Below are positions 11,545-24,157 of a stretch of DNA of 64,000 bases, piece after piece. The notes under the pieces were generated by a model that was not told the DNA's origin, did not search any database, and worked only from the letters and a program-made list of their open reading frames with translations. The stretch lies in contig NC_031499.1 of NCBI RefSeq assembly GCF_000237925.1, positions 1,638,533-1,702,532 on the forward strand. The letters run 5' to 3'. Numbering within the stretch: position 1 is the stretch's first letter; each line of letters begins with the position of its first letter. The translations under genes were made by a program, and so were the position numbers. The stretch comes from Schistosoma mansoni. Lineage: Eukaryota > Platyhelminthes > Trematoda > Strigeidida > Schistosomatidae.

Positions 11545-12925
11545 TACATTCCTTTTTATTTATTACGTCATTCACTGTTTCAACTCCTTCTGAAGTTTGA
11601 TTACATTACATTACGAAATACAATGAATTCATAATACTCTGCATCAATCTTCGTTCTTGCTCTCTTTAAAAACCTTGTTGTTAAAACTATGATAATCATG
11701 CTTACTCTCAAGTACTATTATAGATAACAAAACAGACCTGAATAGGCACATGCCAAGATATTTGAATAAGATCAAGATATTTAGTATACTAGTTGACAAT
11801 AATTAGTATACAAGTGCATCTCATTAACTATGAGTGATGCGATATCATGTGATCTGTCTTATTTTCCTCAAAATATTGAAACATAAACTCCGTCCCTTGA
11901 GTTGCCGTGCTGTGTCTCAGTAAATTAAACGAAAATAATATTGTTAATTTCATTCTCATTGCGGATTAGATTATAAATAATAAAGTCGGAATTTATGATT
12001 TTTATTGGTAATTTGTCAAAAAGGCTGAAGATTATGAGAAAATATCAAACACCTTTTCATATGACCGATGAAATAATTTTATTGTGCATACTGATGGCCA
12101 AAGGTGACATTCCGACTGAGCAGATGAAGATAAATTGTATAATCTCCACAGCAATGTTATCACTAGTTGAGTTTTCTCACCTCATTTCTTACCTAATTAT
12201 CTTTAATGTATTATATATACTACTAACTAAAATTCAGTAACTAAGTGATAATAATAACTTTTAGGTGTAACAAATCGGGTCCACAGTTGTGTAAAATTTC
12301 AAGGCATTCACACAGACTGATATCATCGTATGTTATTATAAATGATTTTGCGTCCATTTCGGTAAGCACTACTCCCTGATTGCACATAAAACTGGTAGAC
12401 ACCGTAAACACCTCATAAATTGAGCTTTAATGTCCTTTCAATGTAATTTTGAAATAACAGTATAGATTTTATAGATCATCATTACTTTTCGTTGGTCAAA
12501 TTTAACACATCAGTAGATCGCATGATTTAAAACCTCGGTGATATGTGAAACATCGAAATTAAACGTTGTTATAGCTCACTGTCAACTGATACAGTTGACC
12601 TTATTTGCATTTACCAGTACAATCGACCTGAAAATTTATTTTATTAAACTTAGGCCTATTAATTTGTACTTAATACAATCAATATATATCAAATGCTTGT
12701 CAAAAATGGCTATTTCGGTAACGTTTAGCTATTTTGGGTTTGATATCAAAAAGTAAATATTCAAATATTAAGGGTATATATACACACACGTTTTTCAGCG
12801 TTTGTCTAATATGTTTCACAAAGAAAATCGATGATGTAAAAAATGATTCCAGACATTCAAAATAGGTAACCTATATGATCTCATTCACAAATGACATCAA
12901 AAAAATTTAGACGATAATTTGTTAT
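11545..12925. other. unassigned AT-rich DNA
   Basis: Two short plus-strand open frames (11995-12240, 12538-12756) show no recognisable domain and have the composition of the surrounding DNA. No repeat partner was found. Confidence 0.35.
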
Positions 12926-13290
12926 CAGAAGAGGTTTTGTGGATATTATAGTAATTTTATTAGTTGCGATCATGAATCACTTAAAGCTAGATCACCATGC
13001 AAAACTTGGTAGCACTGGATCGCCGTTTCGTCCTGGTGTGGGACTCCTCAACGGTGCTCATCCACTATAACTCCTCGCGAGATTCCAACCCAGGACCAAT
13101 AGACCACTGAGCCGGCTGGCATCCAACGGTGTTAATGTCTAACACGACACGTCCACCATTGTCTTCAGTGAGTTACTACCTCACAACAAACCTGGTTGAA
13201 CTACACTGGTCAATGCTTCTCACTAGAACTCCAGGAAATACCTCTTAAAGCCAGTCACTAGTGAGCATATGTTGATTATTATGAGAAGGG
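12926..13290 (-). repeat. family B hammerhead SINE, near full length, minus orientation
   Basis: Plus-strand order: terminal segment (atcagaagaggttttgtgg), tail, hammerhead complement, B-box and A-box traces, distal body ending in cactagtgagcatatg. GAAAC and stem II are intact, but CTGA reads TTGA on the minus strand, so the ribozyme is dead. It is followed directly by another family B terminus. Confidence 0.8.
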
Positions 13291-13375
13291 GTTTTGTGGA
13301 GATTATAGTAATTTTAATAGTTGAGATCATGAATCAATTGAAGCTAGACAATGAAGCTAGATAATGATTTGGTCA
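13291..13375 (-). repeat. family B tail fragment
   Basis: Starts again with gagaaggggttttgtggaga and runs through the gaagctagac segment, where it stops with a short local duplication (gaagctaga twice, 13346-13375). Same orientation as the preceding copy. Confidence 0.7.
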
Positions 13376-13934
13376 GACTGCATAGTTACAAAACATTTGC
13401 TGTTGACATTACATGAAAAAAGTCTAATGCGCACTTCACAAGCACAATAACTGATTTACATTACTGAGTACTTGGAGAAGTTTTTTTATAATAATTATAT
13501 ACTGCTCAACTACATAGAATGTACAATATACAACTAAAAACAATCTATCCTTTTAATGGCTTAACAAAATAACACAATTACAATCTTGTGTTTATTTATT
13601 ATACCCCTTTTAAAACTAATCTAAACAACTCTTTTGAACTAAGGAGTTACAGTTTACAAAATAGCCAAATCATAATTATTATTTGCTTCTTTTTCAGAAA
13701 TTATTATTAATTTAAGAAAGCTTGAAAGTTTATTCATTTACTGATCCTTAACGGTTACGGTGAGGAATACATGCCCTATTGATTATTGTATCATGATCAT
13801 ATATTGATGTGCTTACACTCATATAATGTTTATTATAAGAGCAAACTGTGTGCTTATATAACTTATGGAAATATTTAGATGAAAATTAGTTTACTACTTG
13901 TGCATTAAACATTGTAATATCAACTATTAAAAAC
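13376..13934. other. AT-rich stretch without a recognised feature
   Basis: No coding, RNA or repeat signal recognised. Confidence 0.4.
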
Positions 13935-14373
13935 AGTTGTGCTATATCTTGTGGCCGAGTGGATGCCTAGTTGATGTGTGACGCGATAAGACCGCCAAAC
14001 AGGGAGCAGCGAATTGTCGATTGGAACAGTGACACACGAAACCGTACGAGCAGACCTGAGTGCCAACCGGTCCTGTGATCTGCCTAGCCTAGCCAGTTAA
14101 GTCCAAAACACCAATAACAGCCTCAGTGGTATCAATCATTATTTACAAACCCACTGGGTTTTTATACAAACCAAAGTAATCAATAAACTGATTATAACTC
14201 AAGAATCGTATGATAATAAGTCAAGGTCAAAATAAAGCTAATGATAAGAGAAACACGAATATGAATAGTTCAGTTACGTAATAATTGTACAATAGGAAAT
14301 AGGCATATTACATTGATCCATAAATAGACCTAAAAGTTACCATTCGCAATTCACCGGGGGATATAGCAAGTTG
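13935..14373 (+). mobile_element. solo LTR (429 bp) with 5-bp target duplication
   Basis: The element 13940-14368 begins TGCTATATC and ends GATATAGCA, an inverted terminal pair with TG...CA ends. It is bounded by the exact direct repeat AGTTG (13935-13939, 14369-14373). About 430 bp, TG...CA termini and a 5-bp target duplication are what a solo LTR left by LTR-LTR recombination should look like. A diverged sister with its own target duplication lies at 42803-43297, and a truncated one at 23668-23870. Which internal element it belonged to cannot be told from this window. Confidence 0.9.
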
Positions 14374-14402
14374 TCAGTTGTTTGAACAATTTTCTTTTAA
14401 TA

Positions 14403-14880
14403 ATCTATGTATTATTATCAGAAGGGTTTTTGTGGAGATTTCAGTATTTTCATAGTTGAAAGCATGAGTCAATTGAAGCTAGACCACTAAGGAAAACCTG
14501 ACTAGTGAGCTCACTAGTGACTGATTTCAAGAGGTTCCTTCTTGGAGTTCTAGTGAGAAGCAGTGACCAGTAGAGTTTAACCAAGTCTGTTGTAGAGATA
14601 TCAACTCACTGAAGACAATTGGTGAACGGTTGCTCAATTTCGTGGATTGGTTGAAGTTAGACATTAACACCGTTGGATGCCAGTCGGCTCAGTAGTCTAA
14701 CTGTTGAGTGCTCTGGAGCGAGACTGGTAGGTCCTGGGTTCAAATCTCGCGAGGCGAGGTCGTGAATGCGAACTGTCGAGTAGTCCCACAATAGGACGAA
14801 ACGGCGATCCAGTGCTTCCAGGTTTTTCATTGTGGTCCATCTTCAATTGACTCGTGCTTTAAACTATGATCTATGTATTA
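14403..14880 (+). repeat. family B hammerhead SINE with inverted 5' end and 12-bp target duplication
   Basis: The exact direct repeat ATCTATGTATTA (14403-14414, 14869-14880) encloses a composite. 14415 to about 14497 is the tail in minus orientation. It is joined to an almost complete plus-strand unit: distal body, tRNA-like head with A box (ggctcagtagtctaac) and B box (gggttcaaatctcg), then hammerhead and tail. The ribozyme is damaged: CTGAGGA reads ctgtcgagta, while GAAAC and stem II persist. The inversion inside one target duplication looks like twin priming. Confidence 0.88.
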
Positions 14881-15145
14881 CTTCTCTTGTCCCGATACCT
14901 AACAACTTCAGTTCTATTTATATGTAATGGAAAACATTTTATCTCAATATACATTCACTAACAGAAGTATAGCAGAATAGTTAAACAAAATTGGTGTCTT
15001 TTTTGCAGAAGTGAAAATTTTTATCAAACCTCGGATACAACAGTCAGACGAAATTATTTATACAAAATGGAATTCGAATGTGATAATGTGAATTCTCACA
15101 TCCAATCAAAGCACTTTATGCTATTTGGATTCTAACTAATCAGAT
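14881..15145. other. unassigned DNA
   Basis: Nothing recognised. Confidence 0.4.
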
Positions 15146-15296
15146 TACAAAGATGGACAAGGGCTAGCAGTGGAATCCAGGATGCGCGTTTCGTCTCATT
15201 TGGGACTCGTCAGCTGGATGAACCTGCATCTCAGATTTGATGTTCACTCTAAGGCTCCAACCCAGTACCGTTCGCTTAAAACATCATCATGTTAAC
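15146..15296 (-). repeat. family A hammerhead SINE fragment
   Basis: Minus orientation. The hammerhead core (CTGACGA, GAAAC) is intact with cleavage triplet atc. The stem II arm is weakened by one change (ctcatttggg). The unit is truncated just upstream of the B box. Confidence 0.8.
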
Positions 15297-16555
15297 AGTC
15301 AATTAATCAGTTATTACAGGGGTTTGTTCATTATCACATGACCATACATTTTCAAAAGAGATTTCACCGATCATTTATTTTTAAATTTTTAAATCACATC
15401 CTGAAGTTTCTCATAAATCGATGGTGAGCAATCGCAACTGCCGTGAAATCAATGTCAACCTAAGACTAGTTTTAAGTGTATTGTCAAATATCAAACTAAA
15501 ACATTTGAAATATGATTATGAATTTTGTTCTGAATATTGATTTGAGTAACCAATGGGGAAATTAGACTCAATTACTGCATTTTTTGTATCCACATCTGCA
15601 AATTTTTCTCCAAAGACTTCATTGATGATATAATCCACCATGGACAAATTTGTATTCATTTAAATACAAAATGGGATAGTATCTTCAACGAATACATCGA
15701 AGATGAGTTGATTGATAAATCAAAAACACTTTAGAAATTTCCTTATAACGTCTAAACTCAAGGATTGATTTCAACTCGTCCATTAGAATATACATTTTTC
15801 TATAACTCCCTGCCCCCTTTCATTTATTATTATTGGACATACGAACTTTCTATACAGCACATAACATTCCAAAATATTGATTATTTTTAGCTTATAAGTA
15901 AAATGCATAGTTCCTATTTCTGTTACCTATCAATATTACAACTTACAGATTAAACTTGAATAACAATTGTTTATCTGTAATATGGGATATTTGTGTTTGT
16001 TGAGCTTAAATGATCTTGTCACTGATTACATTTAGAGTTTTTAGTTCTAATAAGAAATGTACCATCTCCATAAGAAGTTGTCAGTTTTCATTTTCAACCG
16101 AATAAACTCTACTGAAGTTAATAATGCGTGTCTCATTCTAGATGTAATTGAACTTAATGTTCATCTGATTTAGGCTAGATCACGATAAAATTTTCTGCCT
16201 AATGAGAAGCTTTCACTAAAACATTTAATTTAGTAGCATTGAATATCCCGAACCCTAGGAACTCTAAACTTAGGGTTGCCATCGTTTTGCGTTTCCGAGC
16301 TCAAGTTTTACAATTATATATATCACTACTATTCTTTAAGATTGAAATTATTTTATTTGTAAGAGTATTACTCCATAATCGTTATCAATGGTTGAATATA
16401 GATCGACATTTCATTCTTATGACTAAATTTCATTTGACATCTCATTCTTTTTCATTTGACATGAAAAACAGTTTTCTGATATTTTGTCAAAAAAATTGGC
16501 AAGAAACATTAAACGATCATTCTATCGATCAAGAAATTGCAAGAAATTGCTGTGG
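15297..16555. other. unassigned AT-rich DNA
   Basis: The 146-codon plus-strand open frame that starts at 16239 runs into a family B repeat and carries no domain. I regard it as fortuitous. Confidence 0.4.
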
Positions 16556-16741
16556 CGAGAAAATGGTAGGTCCTGGTTTTGAATCTCGCGAGGCGAGGTC
16601 GTGGATGCGCACTGCTGAGGAGTCCCACAATTGGACGAAACGGCCGTTCAGTGCTTCCAAGTTTTCCTTGGTGGTCTAACTTCAATTGACTCACGCTTTC
16701 AACTATGAAAATACTAAATCTCCACAAAATCCCTTCTGATT
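16556..16741 (+). repeat. family B hammerhead SINE, 3' half
   Basis: Begins just before the B box (tttgaatctcgcgaggcgag) and continues through a complete hammerhead and the tail to ccacaaaatcccttctgat. The target duplication is not clear at the left edge. Confidence 0.85.
16609..16654 (+). ncRNA. hammerhead ribozyme, family B, intact core
   Basis: Stem I strand GCACTG, core CTGAGGA, stem II GTCC/GGAC closing an acaatt-type loop, GAAAC, tetraloop GGCC, cleavage triplet GTT, stem I strand CAGTGC. All conserved core bases are present, and GTT is an allowed NUH triplet. Cleavage after position 16648 is predicted but not demonstrated. Confidence 0.75.
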
Positions 16742-17127
16742 ATATATCAGTAATTATTTAAATGTGTCGTTATTCATTGGTAAAAGTATCCAAATCATGT
16801 GATTACATTTTCAGAAATATTGCCTATTGGTTTCACTGTTTCAAATGAAAAATTGAAAATTCTCAAAAAGGATAATTATCCTGACCTAGTATCAGGAAAC
16901 AGATGATTAACTATAGTTTTGCTTTGAACAAGGTATGATTTTATAATTCATATTTTCTCACTAGCTTTTTCCGTCATCATTGAGTTATCGAAACTCTAGG
17001 ATCATTCAATGTTGTCTGTACTTAACATTATTTAAGATTAAAAGCTTGTGTAAGGTATTATCGAGTTTATTTTTATAGTTTACAAAACGAACTACAACTA
17101 ATGAAACAACCATTGAAGACTATTAAC

Positions 17128-17340
17128 CCCTTGACACCTGGTATGAGACTCCTCGAAATTGTGCATTCACGATGCCACTGTGGATCTCGTCACTAACCTT
17201 CAAGTCCCTCTGACCGTGCCTAACATTTAGACAAATGAGCTAACATCCAGTAATTTGCGTATCTGATTAAAATCAGCTGGCGATAATACACAACCAGCCT
17301 CCAATTCACTTGTTGAGCAACTATCTCACATCAGATTTTG
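17128..17340 (-). repeat. ancient family B relative
   Basis: A diverged match to the family B order on the minus strand: tatgagactcctcgaaattgtgc corresponds to the stem II and stem I region, followed by the gatgccactgtggatctcgtc segment. No functional boxes remain. Confidence 0.4.
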
Positions 17341-17764
17341 TGATCTGAATTATAAGTGATCTATATGGAATTTAAAGGTCCTGAGTTTAATGTTCGACGT
17401 GATTAAAAATATATAACGTAGAGTAGTCATGCACTAAGAAGAAATGATTGTCGGCCTAATATGTAACTCCTTGTGATTTCCGGTATCTTGGGTGAGTAGT
17501 AGTTGGAACCACACTTCATCAGTGTTGGTGCATAAATTAATTTCCACCTGCATTCAAACCTTCTTTCTTGTATCTAGTCATATCAATCTTTTTCTGTTGT
17601 GATATGTAGTCGTTTTCACACAGTAGCAGCATTACTTGTATTTTAGCAAATAATAACATTATGCTTCCCTGTTTTCAACGGTTGTCTGACTAAGGTCAAT
17701 TCGTGATGTTAACAAATAATTTCATTAATCACCATTCAGCCCCGATGGAAACAGAAGTTAGCAA

Positions 17765-17850
17765 TGTTGAACCGCGGCTTAGTGGTCTAAAGGTTAAGCG
17801 TTCGCGTAAGACCTTAGGTCACCGCTCAGTGATCTAAAGCTAAAAACTTG
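17765..17850 (+). repeat. tRNA-like A-box fragments, two adjacent
   Basis: The segment cggcttagtggtctaaaggt at about 17773, followed by ccgctcagtgatctaaagc, repeats the family B A-box region twice about 45 bases apart. No B box or ribozyme follows. Confidence 0.45.
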
Positions 17851-18596
17851 TCCCGGATGAACAGGTTTATGGGTATGAGCTAATGAATTATTACAAACTA
17901 GGACAAGGTGGTTATAAAACGCTCCTTGACTTTTATAGATTCATCACTTCAATCATATTACAAGAAAGACTCTCACCACAGTAATAATAATAATATTAAT
18001 CATAATTTCATTTGAGATGATTTACGTATTACTAACATACTTCTTCCTTATTGGCTGATTCATAAGTATGGTTTGGGGAACACCCCAAACGTTTCGTCCA
18101 AAACTCTTCTCAATTCATTAATTTTGTGATTTTAATAATCTCAGGGGATTGTATGTGTCGTACTATATATCATGTGATAGCGCGAAAAATTGCCTTCTGA
18201 AATAAACTCCTGTTTTACTTCCCAAATGTTTTTTTCTAAAGTTAAGCGCCCAAAATTTGTTCTACACAAAATGATCATACCATTCAATAATGTAATTATA
18301 TACTACTGTCAATAATTTGTGATGCATAACAATGGTTATTAATTTTTAATTTAAGCATATAGATATATACACTTCAGAAAGGTTTAAACACCCATAAAAT
18401 AAGATTGACAGCAGAAACTCTGTATATATAGGTGAATAAGAACAGTCTAAACAGAAAGGATGGTATTCAGTTAGCAACTATTTGGCAAATATTCATTAAC
18501 AAGGAATTGGACCCTTTCTTTCTTTATTCAGTTTGTTTTATTTCACATGGATTGTTATTTTGAATGGAATTAATATGGGTTTTTTTTCAGCATTAC
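17851..18596. other. unassigned AT-rich DNA
   Basis: No supported feature. Confidence 0.4.
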
Positions 18597-18893
18597 AATT
18601 ATGTACTTTCATAGTTGAAAGCGTGAGTCAATTGAAGCTAGACCACCAGGGAAAACCTTGAAGTACTGGAAGGCCATTTCGTCCTATTGTGGGCGCGAGA
18701 CTGGTAGCTCCTGTGTTCGAATCTCATGAGGCGAGGTCGTGGATGCGTACTGCTGAAGGGTTCCACAATAGGACGAAACGGACGTCCTGTACTTCCAGGT
18801 TTTCCCTGGTGGTCTAGCTTCAATTGACTCACGCTTTCAACTATGAAAATACTAAATCTCCACAAAACCCTTTGTGATAATAATTATGTACTT
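18597..18893. repeat. family B hairpin element with 12-bp target duplication
   Basis: The exact direct repeat AATTATGTACTT (18597-18608, 18882-18893) flanks an inverted composite. A minus-strand tail and ribozyme half (about 18609-18693) is joined to a plus-strand unit that enters near the B box (about 18694-18881). The two arms are complementary over about 80 bases. The plus-strand ribozyme is mutated (ctgaagg, and stem I gtactg / ctgtac no longer pairs), so cleavage is doubtful. Confidence 0.85.
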
Positions 18894-19220
18894 GATAAAT
18901 CTCATTTTTACTTGAAATTCAATGATTCAAAAACAATTTTCTCAACCTTCAATTTGCAGTTTTAGTTTTACTTCATATAAACGCATATGAATACCGAATA
19001 TCATTCACTAATACCTCATACTTACACATACATACACACACAATTCATCCAGTCTACTTTCATTTCACATCGTTAACTTGTCACATGGTTCGCATTTAAC
19101 TGATTCACATTATCATATTTACTAAATTGAACATCCAAATATGATTGGTTTCACGTAGTAAAGATTTTGATATGATTGTTAAAAAGATGCTATATAATTC
19201 TTAGATAATTTTGATTTTAT

Positions 19221-19550
19221 TAGGAGAGGGGTTTTGTGGAGATTTTAGTAATTTCATAGTTGAAAAAATGAGTCAATTGAGGCTAGACCACCACGGAAAA
19301 TCTGGAAGTACTGGATGGCTGTTTCGTTCTAGTGTGGGACTCCTCAGCAGTGCACATCCACGATTTCGCCCAACGAGATTCTATCCCAGGACCTATCGAT
19401 CTCGCGCGCGAGTGCTCAACCTCTAGACCACTGAGTCGGATGGCATCCAACTGCTTTAATGTCCAACTTTAATGAAACAGCCATCCAGTACTTCCAGGTT
19501 TTCATGGTGGTCTAGCTTCAATTGATTTATGATTACAACTATAAGATTTT
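19221..19550. repeat. family B hairpin element, minus unit plus inverted tail
   Basis: A minus-strand unit with tail, hammerhead, B box complement and A box complement runs to about 19465. It is followed by a plus-strand tail (ccatccagtacttccaggtt onward). The minus-strand ribozyme keeps CTGAGGA and GAAAC, but the triplet is atc and one stem II pair is lost. No clear target duplication was found. Confidence 0.75.
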
Positions 19551-19565
19551 GATCATGATTATTAT

Positions 19566-19612
19566 TACCGTGAAGAAGTCCGAACAAGTTAGCTGGACGA
19601 AACGTTGGAATT
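19566..19612 (+). repeat. family C-like hammerhead motif
   Basis: gtgaagaagtccgaacaagt, then a loop, then tggacgaaacgttgg. This is GTGAAGA (one change from CTGAAGA), stem II gtcc/ggac, GAAAC and GTT in the compact Penelope-type arrangement. The flanks are not those of the other family C copies, so this may be a different subfamily. Confidence 0.45.
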
Positions 19613-19619
19613 ATTTGAA

Positions 19620-21490
19620 TTTCAATCGCCGAGATTATTTCAAATATAACTTTCATATATAATGACTTCTTTATACTCAACGCCCAATTTTTGTCAAGCT
19701 ATTCGTTATAATCTTGACAAATATTGGTATATAGATAACCTTTCCAGTCTATTTATCAAGATAACCAATGTACACTATCAATAACCAGAACAAAATATGT
19801 GTATAAGCTGTTTTAGCTTAGCGGAATTACACATGAAATATGATTTCATCAAATCATTTTAAAGCATCCTGAAAGCTTATTTTTATTCCATCATTTCAAG
19901 TTCAATTGTATCCAAGTGAATAAACATTTTCAAAAAGAGTTTACTTTTGATTAGTTTAAATAATTGAATATTGAATAGATTCAATCGGGTAGGGTAGCAT
20001 TTCATTTAAACTAGTTTCATTGTATTAGCAATAAATAATTGTTTACTTTATTCCTAAAAATGATTTCCTTATTTTTAATACCAAAAGAAAAACTTTAATT
20101 TATAAGTTGACTGGATTTTGTTTTTCTAAATAAGTTAAACTATTCTATAGTTTCATTAGTTTATTTAAGGACATTAAAATTTTATTAAATCAATGTTCAA
20201 TTTTGTATATCACTATGTGCTGAGTTTGAACTGATCACGAAAAATGATTCCTCAATGACTCCTTTCCCCTCCCCTCCTATTCCCCACCCTGCACATACAC
20301 ACACACACACTTTCAACTAACAAAACGGTGAATATCGTATATGAAAGAGAAAAAAAATCAAATAATGTCTATCATTGATTTTTTTTATATAGAAAAATTC
20401 GTATTTTCCTATTTAACCAAGTAACCAAGTTGAATAATTAATATTGGGAAAATATTGAATATTGACTATAAAAGAATGAAAACTTTTAATGAATTAAAGT
20501 TATCTTTAATAGGTTAAAAGTAAATTGTATATTTTCATATTTGAAATTAATTATGAAAATGAAAAACTTTTGATATGTTGAATAGTTGCCAAGCTATTCA
20601 GCTTTAATAAAAAGTAACATCTTATTGGGGGTGGGTTGAGGAACTTACCTTATCGAATATACTTTTAATCTGGGTTATTATTATTATCATCCATTGGATT
20701 GTTTCATTAACAATACCCATATAAAATTTCGTATTCAGTATACAACCTGTCTAGTGAGCAGTGTACATTTAGGTGACTGAATCACCATATAATAGCTTTA
20801 GTTATTATCATCAGTCAATTTGTGATATTATATGGCCATTATTTATAACATCTCTGAAGAACTTTCACTTCCATTCCACAAAATTAGTCGATAGAGAGAG
20901 AAATGATTGTCATTGACAATGGAGTCCGTGATTTGTAATGTTGATTTAATTTGTAGTTTAGATCATGGAGTGTTAGTCATATGAAATCAACATTTTCAAA
21001 TCTCATTCATTAACAAAAAATAAAACCCTTCGTTATACCCTATAATTAGTCCAAACTAAATATGAATGTTCTTATAAATATTCAGTTTCATTTAACCCAT
21101 GAATGAGATTAAACCTCATCAGTTAACGGGATGTTTATATAATAGTACTTAGTATCGAATTATATTCTACGTGAATACTTCATTTGACGGTAGGTTTATC
21201 AGATAAGATGAACAGCAAAATATATCTTTTAATTAAATGTGATAATCATCTTTACTATTGAAAAAAGCATTTTACATATGGATGAGTATACTTCTATATA
21301 AAAAATTCTGTTTGCTGACCAACAAAGATTTATCTATGGGGTTTTTCCAGTGATTAATATTACTCAGTCAAGGAGATTTCATTTAAATGATGGACAATCA
21401 GTTGCCAGCACGTTTAAGTCTTGGTATACTTAAGCTATTTTATTTAAGTATTTGGAAACATTTGTGTATATGAACATTTACCTATCAGTG
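19620..21490. other. AT-rich DNA without a recognised feature
   Basis: About 1.9 kb with long A/T runs, one short CA-rich patch at about 20290-20310, and no coding or repeat signal that I could support. Confidence 0.4.
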
Positions 21491-21496
21491 ATGTGA

Positions 21497-21744
21497 TCGA
21501 TCCCAAGAGTGAACGTCAACCCTGAGATGCAGGTACATCCAGCTGAAGTGTCCCAAATATGACGGAACGCGCGTCAAACTGGATTCCACTGCTAGCCACT
21601 ATTCATCTTTGCTTGTCAAGCTTGTGACTTCAGGCAATATCAATGCAGTCCACACAGGATGCTTATATGTCAACAAGAGACTGATCAATTGCAGTCCTAA
21701 ATAACAATGGGAAGATACAAGCAAACAACACTAAGTGAATTTAA
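21497..21744 (+). repeat. family A SINE, permuted copy
   Basis: Starts in the hammerhead region and continues into the start of a second unit (aagagactgatcaattgcag ... caaacaacactaagtgaatt). It therefore reads as the junction of a tandem dimer. The core is broken (CTGAAGTG, GGAAC). Confidence 0.75.
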
Positions 21745-22203
21745 GACTCTATATGATGTTTAAAAAAGAATTGTTAATTATCTGTTTCTTTTTTTCAAAT
21801 GAGTGCCGCAATATTAAGTAAACAAGATACTTCAATCGCTCTTCTCAATTTATAAGAAGAGAAGCCATTTTGGATCGTCTGGATGTTTTTAATGTCAAGT
21901 TGAATGATTACTTGTTATGAACTACAGTACCATTGCAAAGCTTATATACAAAGCTAACAACAGAACTTGTCATAGCATTTAAGAGTAATGCTATCGATGA
22001 TCACATGTAGATAAGATGAACAATTTCGAAAAACTCGGAAACAAATGAAATATGTAAGTGTTTATGTATTTTCGAAACTCTTCCTTACTGTATAACATGA
22101 TAACACTGCTTGTGTAGATACCCATTACAATGCATTCCGGATATAATTTTATGAAACGTTTTAAATTTGATAGACAAAAAATGGTTCTAAATAAACCACT
22201 TTT

Positions 22204-22398
22204 TCAGAATGGGTTTTGTGGAGATTTCAGTATTTTTCATAGTTGAAATCATCAGTCAATTGAAGCTAGACCACCATGGAAAACGTGGAAACACTGGATG
22301 CGCACTGCTGAGGAGTCTCATAACAGGACGAAACGGCCGTCCAGTGCTTCCAGGTTTTCCATGGTGGTCTATCTTCAATTACTCATGATTCAAACTAC
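22204..22398. repeat. family B hairpin element
   Basis: The left arm (about 22209-22298) is the tail in minus orientation. At about 22298 it switches to plus-strand ribozyme and tail (to about 22398). The arms match over about 70 bases. A short repeat (actttttca / acttttta) at the edges may be a worn target duplication. Confidence 0.8.
22302..22347 (+). ncRNA. hammerhead ribozyme, family B, intact core inside a hairpin element
   Basis: GCACTG, CTGAGGA, stem II GTCT/GGAC (one G-T pair), GAAAC, GGCC tetraloop, GTC, CAGTGC. All core positions fit the hammerhead consensus. Because the neighbouring inverted arm can pair with its 3' half, correct folding may compete with the long hairpin. Confidence 0.75.
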
Positions 22399-22399
22399 T

Positions 22400-23667
22400 T
22401 TTTAATGAATCTTGTTCATATAATGACACAGAGATTCGATTCAATAAAAATACCCTGTAGAACCCGCTAATTCATAAAATGAAGGAGATATATAAATTGC
22501 AAATTCTGTCATAAACAATTAACCCTGTAATCGATATATTGAATCGCTTATCTATTCAATACATCATCAATATATGTACTCAACAATTAATTTTCATTGT
22601 TTACTCATTAGTAACTATTTCTTTCTTTATACTTTGTATTCACTTAAAAGTTAGTTCCTGTTTAAATAATTAAATTGGTGCATTTTTATTTCCATAGAGA
22701 GATATTTAAGTCAAATGGACAATTTGGGGAATTTGGTTAGGATTAAAAAGTAACGATTTTTCTTATGCATTTATTAATCCATTGATTTAGTAAACTGTGT
22801 ATGTATATGTATGTTCATGGATATAAATGTGACTTTTAGTAACCAACTTATATAAATAATTCCATCCTTGAATTTATCTATTTTAACAATTTACACAACC
22901 CTAAAGGGGGAATTTTCCCATTCGTTCATTGATCAATTCTGTTTTTAAAAACGAAATAGTCATATATTAGGGAAATATTAGAAACTACGAAGCATTGGCA
23001 AGAGTTATAACAATCCTTCGAAAGTACGTAAAAAACAAATACTGTCTCGTTACTATTGAACTAGAATCAAGTGGTAAAAACTATTAGTTTCAGTTAAACG
23101 ATTTCTATGTTGTATTTTCATTGATGAATTAAAAGCATGAAGTAGACCATAGATTATAGATTTTTCCAGTTCTTCTTGTTCACCATTCATTTGTTGCCAT
23201 GGTCTCATCAAATTTTATTTTCAATAATACAATATAGCTTTCTATGAATCTTTATTTTATTAGCAAAGTACCTAAACGATAAAACCTTAATATGACAAAG
23301 TGAATTAATAAACGTTAATTATGGTTAAAAGCAAAGTTTATGTGAACTACGTAATATTTTGACATCTACGCATTTGGGATGATAATGTGATAGGCGCCAA
23401 AATCATTATGGGCCCTTTTAAATTTCTTTATCATTAAAGTCCTATCAAAATTCTAGTTTAGACATAATCGATAAAATGTGATACAAACTACTTAAACTTT
23501 CATATTGGTGTATACTGTAAAATTCACCAACAGTAATCATCTATATCTTCAAACAGTTTCATTACGTAAAACTTTTCTTTATGTTGTAGAAATAAACATT
23601 TTAAAATTAAAAGTCATAGTCATAAACTATCACCATAATGCTTGTGAATTAAGGCAATATTGAGGTT
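22400..23667. other. unassigned AT-rich DNA
   Basis: No supported coding or repeat feature. Confidence 0.4.
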
Positions 23668-23870
23668 GGTATATAAACCCAGTATGTTTGAAATACATGA
23701 TTAATATGGCAGGGACAGTTATTGATGTTGTAGACTTAACACGCAGGGCTAAGCAGGAAGCAGGACCGATAAGTACTCTAGACTGCTCGTACTGGTTTTA
23801 TGCATCATTGATCAAGTCGATAAATCACTGTTCTTTAACTGGTGGTATCATTGCGTCACAAGTTATAACA
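23668..23870 (-). mobile_element. truncated LTR of the 13.9/42.8-kb family
   Basis: The reverse complement starts TGTTATAACTTGTGACGC, as at 42803, and the match ends after about 200 bases at a sharp breakpoint (about 23668). A 77-codon open frame across it (23688-23921) is repeated at 42752-42985 only because the DNA is duplicated. I do not regard it as a gene. Confidence 0.8.
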
Positions 23871-24157
23871 CTTTCCTTTTACATTTATTGCAGAATATTT
23901 ATTAAATTAACCGACAAATAAGTCAACTATTTTTTAAAATATACATTAAACATTTGACATTCATAAAATGTAAAGCATAACATCCTTTAATTTTCTATTT
24001 TTTGTTTGTTTGAATAACGCACACAGTTTTCTCAGTACAAATGTTATGCACCCAATAACCATTTTGAGTTACAGATGAACAACTTTATGCTCAGTATGGA
24101 GTTAAAAATATTACAAAACAAAAACTACATTTCGCAACTATCATGATAATCTTCTGA

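Noticed and set aside
13935-14373. DNA transposon or MITE, because of the inverted TGCTATATC termini
   Set aside because: TG...CA ends, about 430-495 bp length, 5-bp target duplications and internal resemblance to the 42.8-kb copy fit a solo LTR better.
16239-16679. 146-codon plus-strand open frame as a gene
   Set aside because: The last third translates a family B repeat and the first part has no motif, so it is a chance opening.
23688-23921. 77-codon open frame repeated almost identically at 42752-42985, at first sight a conserved gene
   Set aside because: Both lie inside the inverted duplication and run through an LTR, so the identity comes from DNA duplication.
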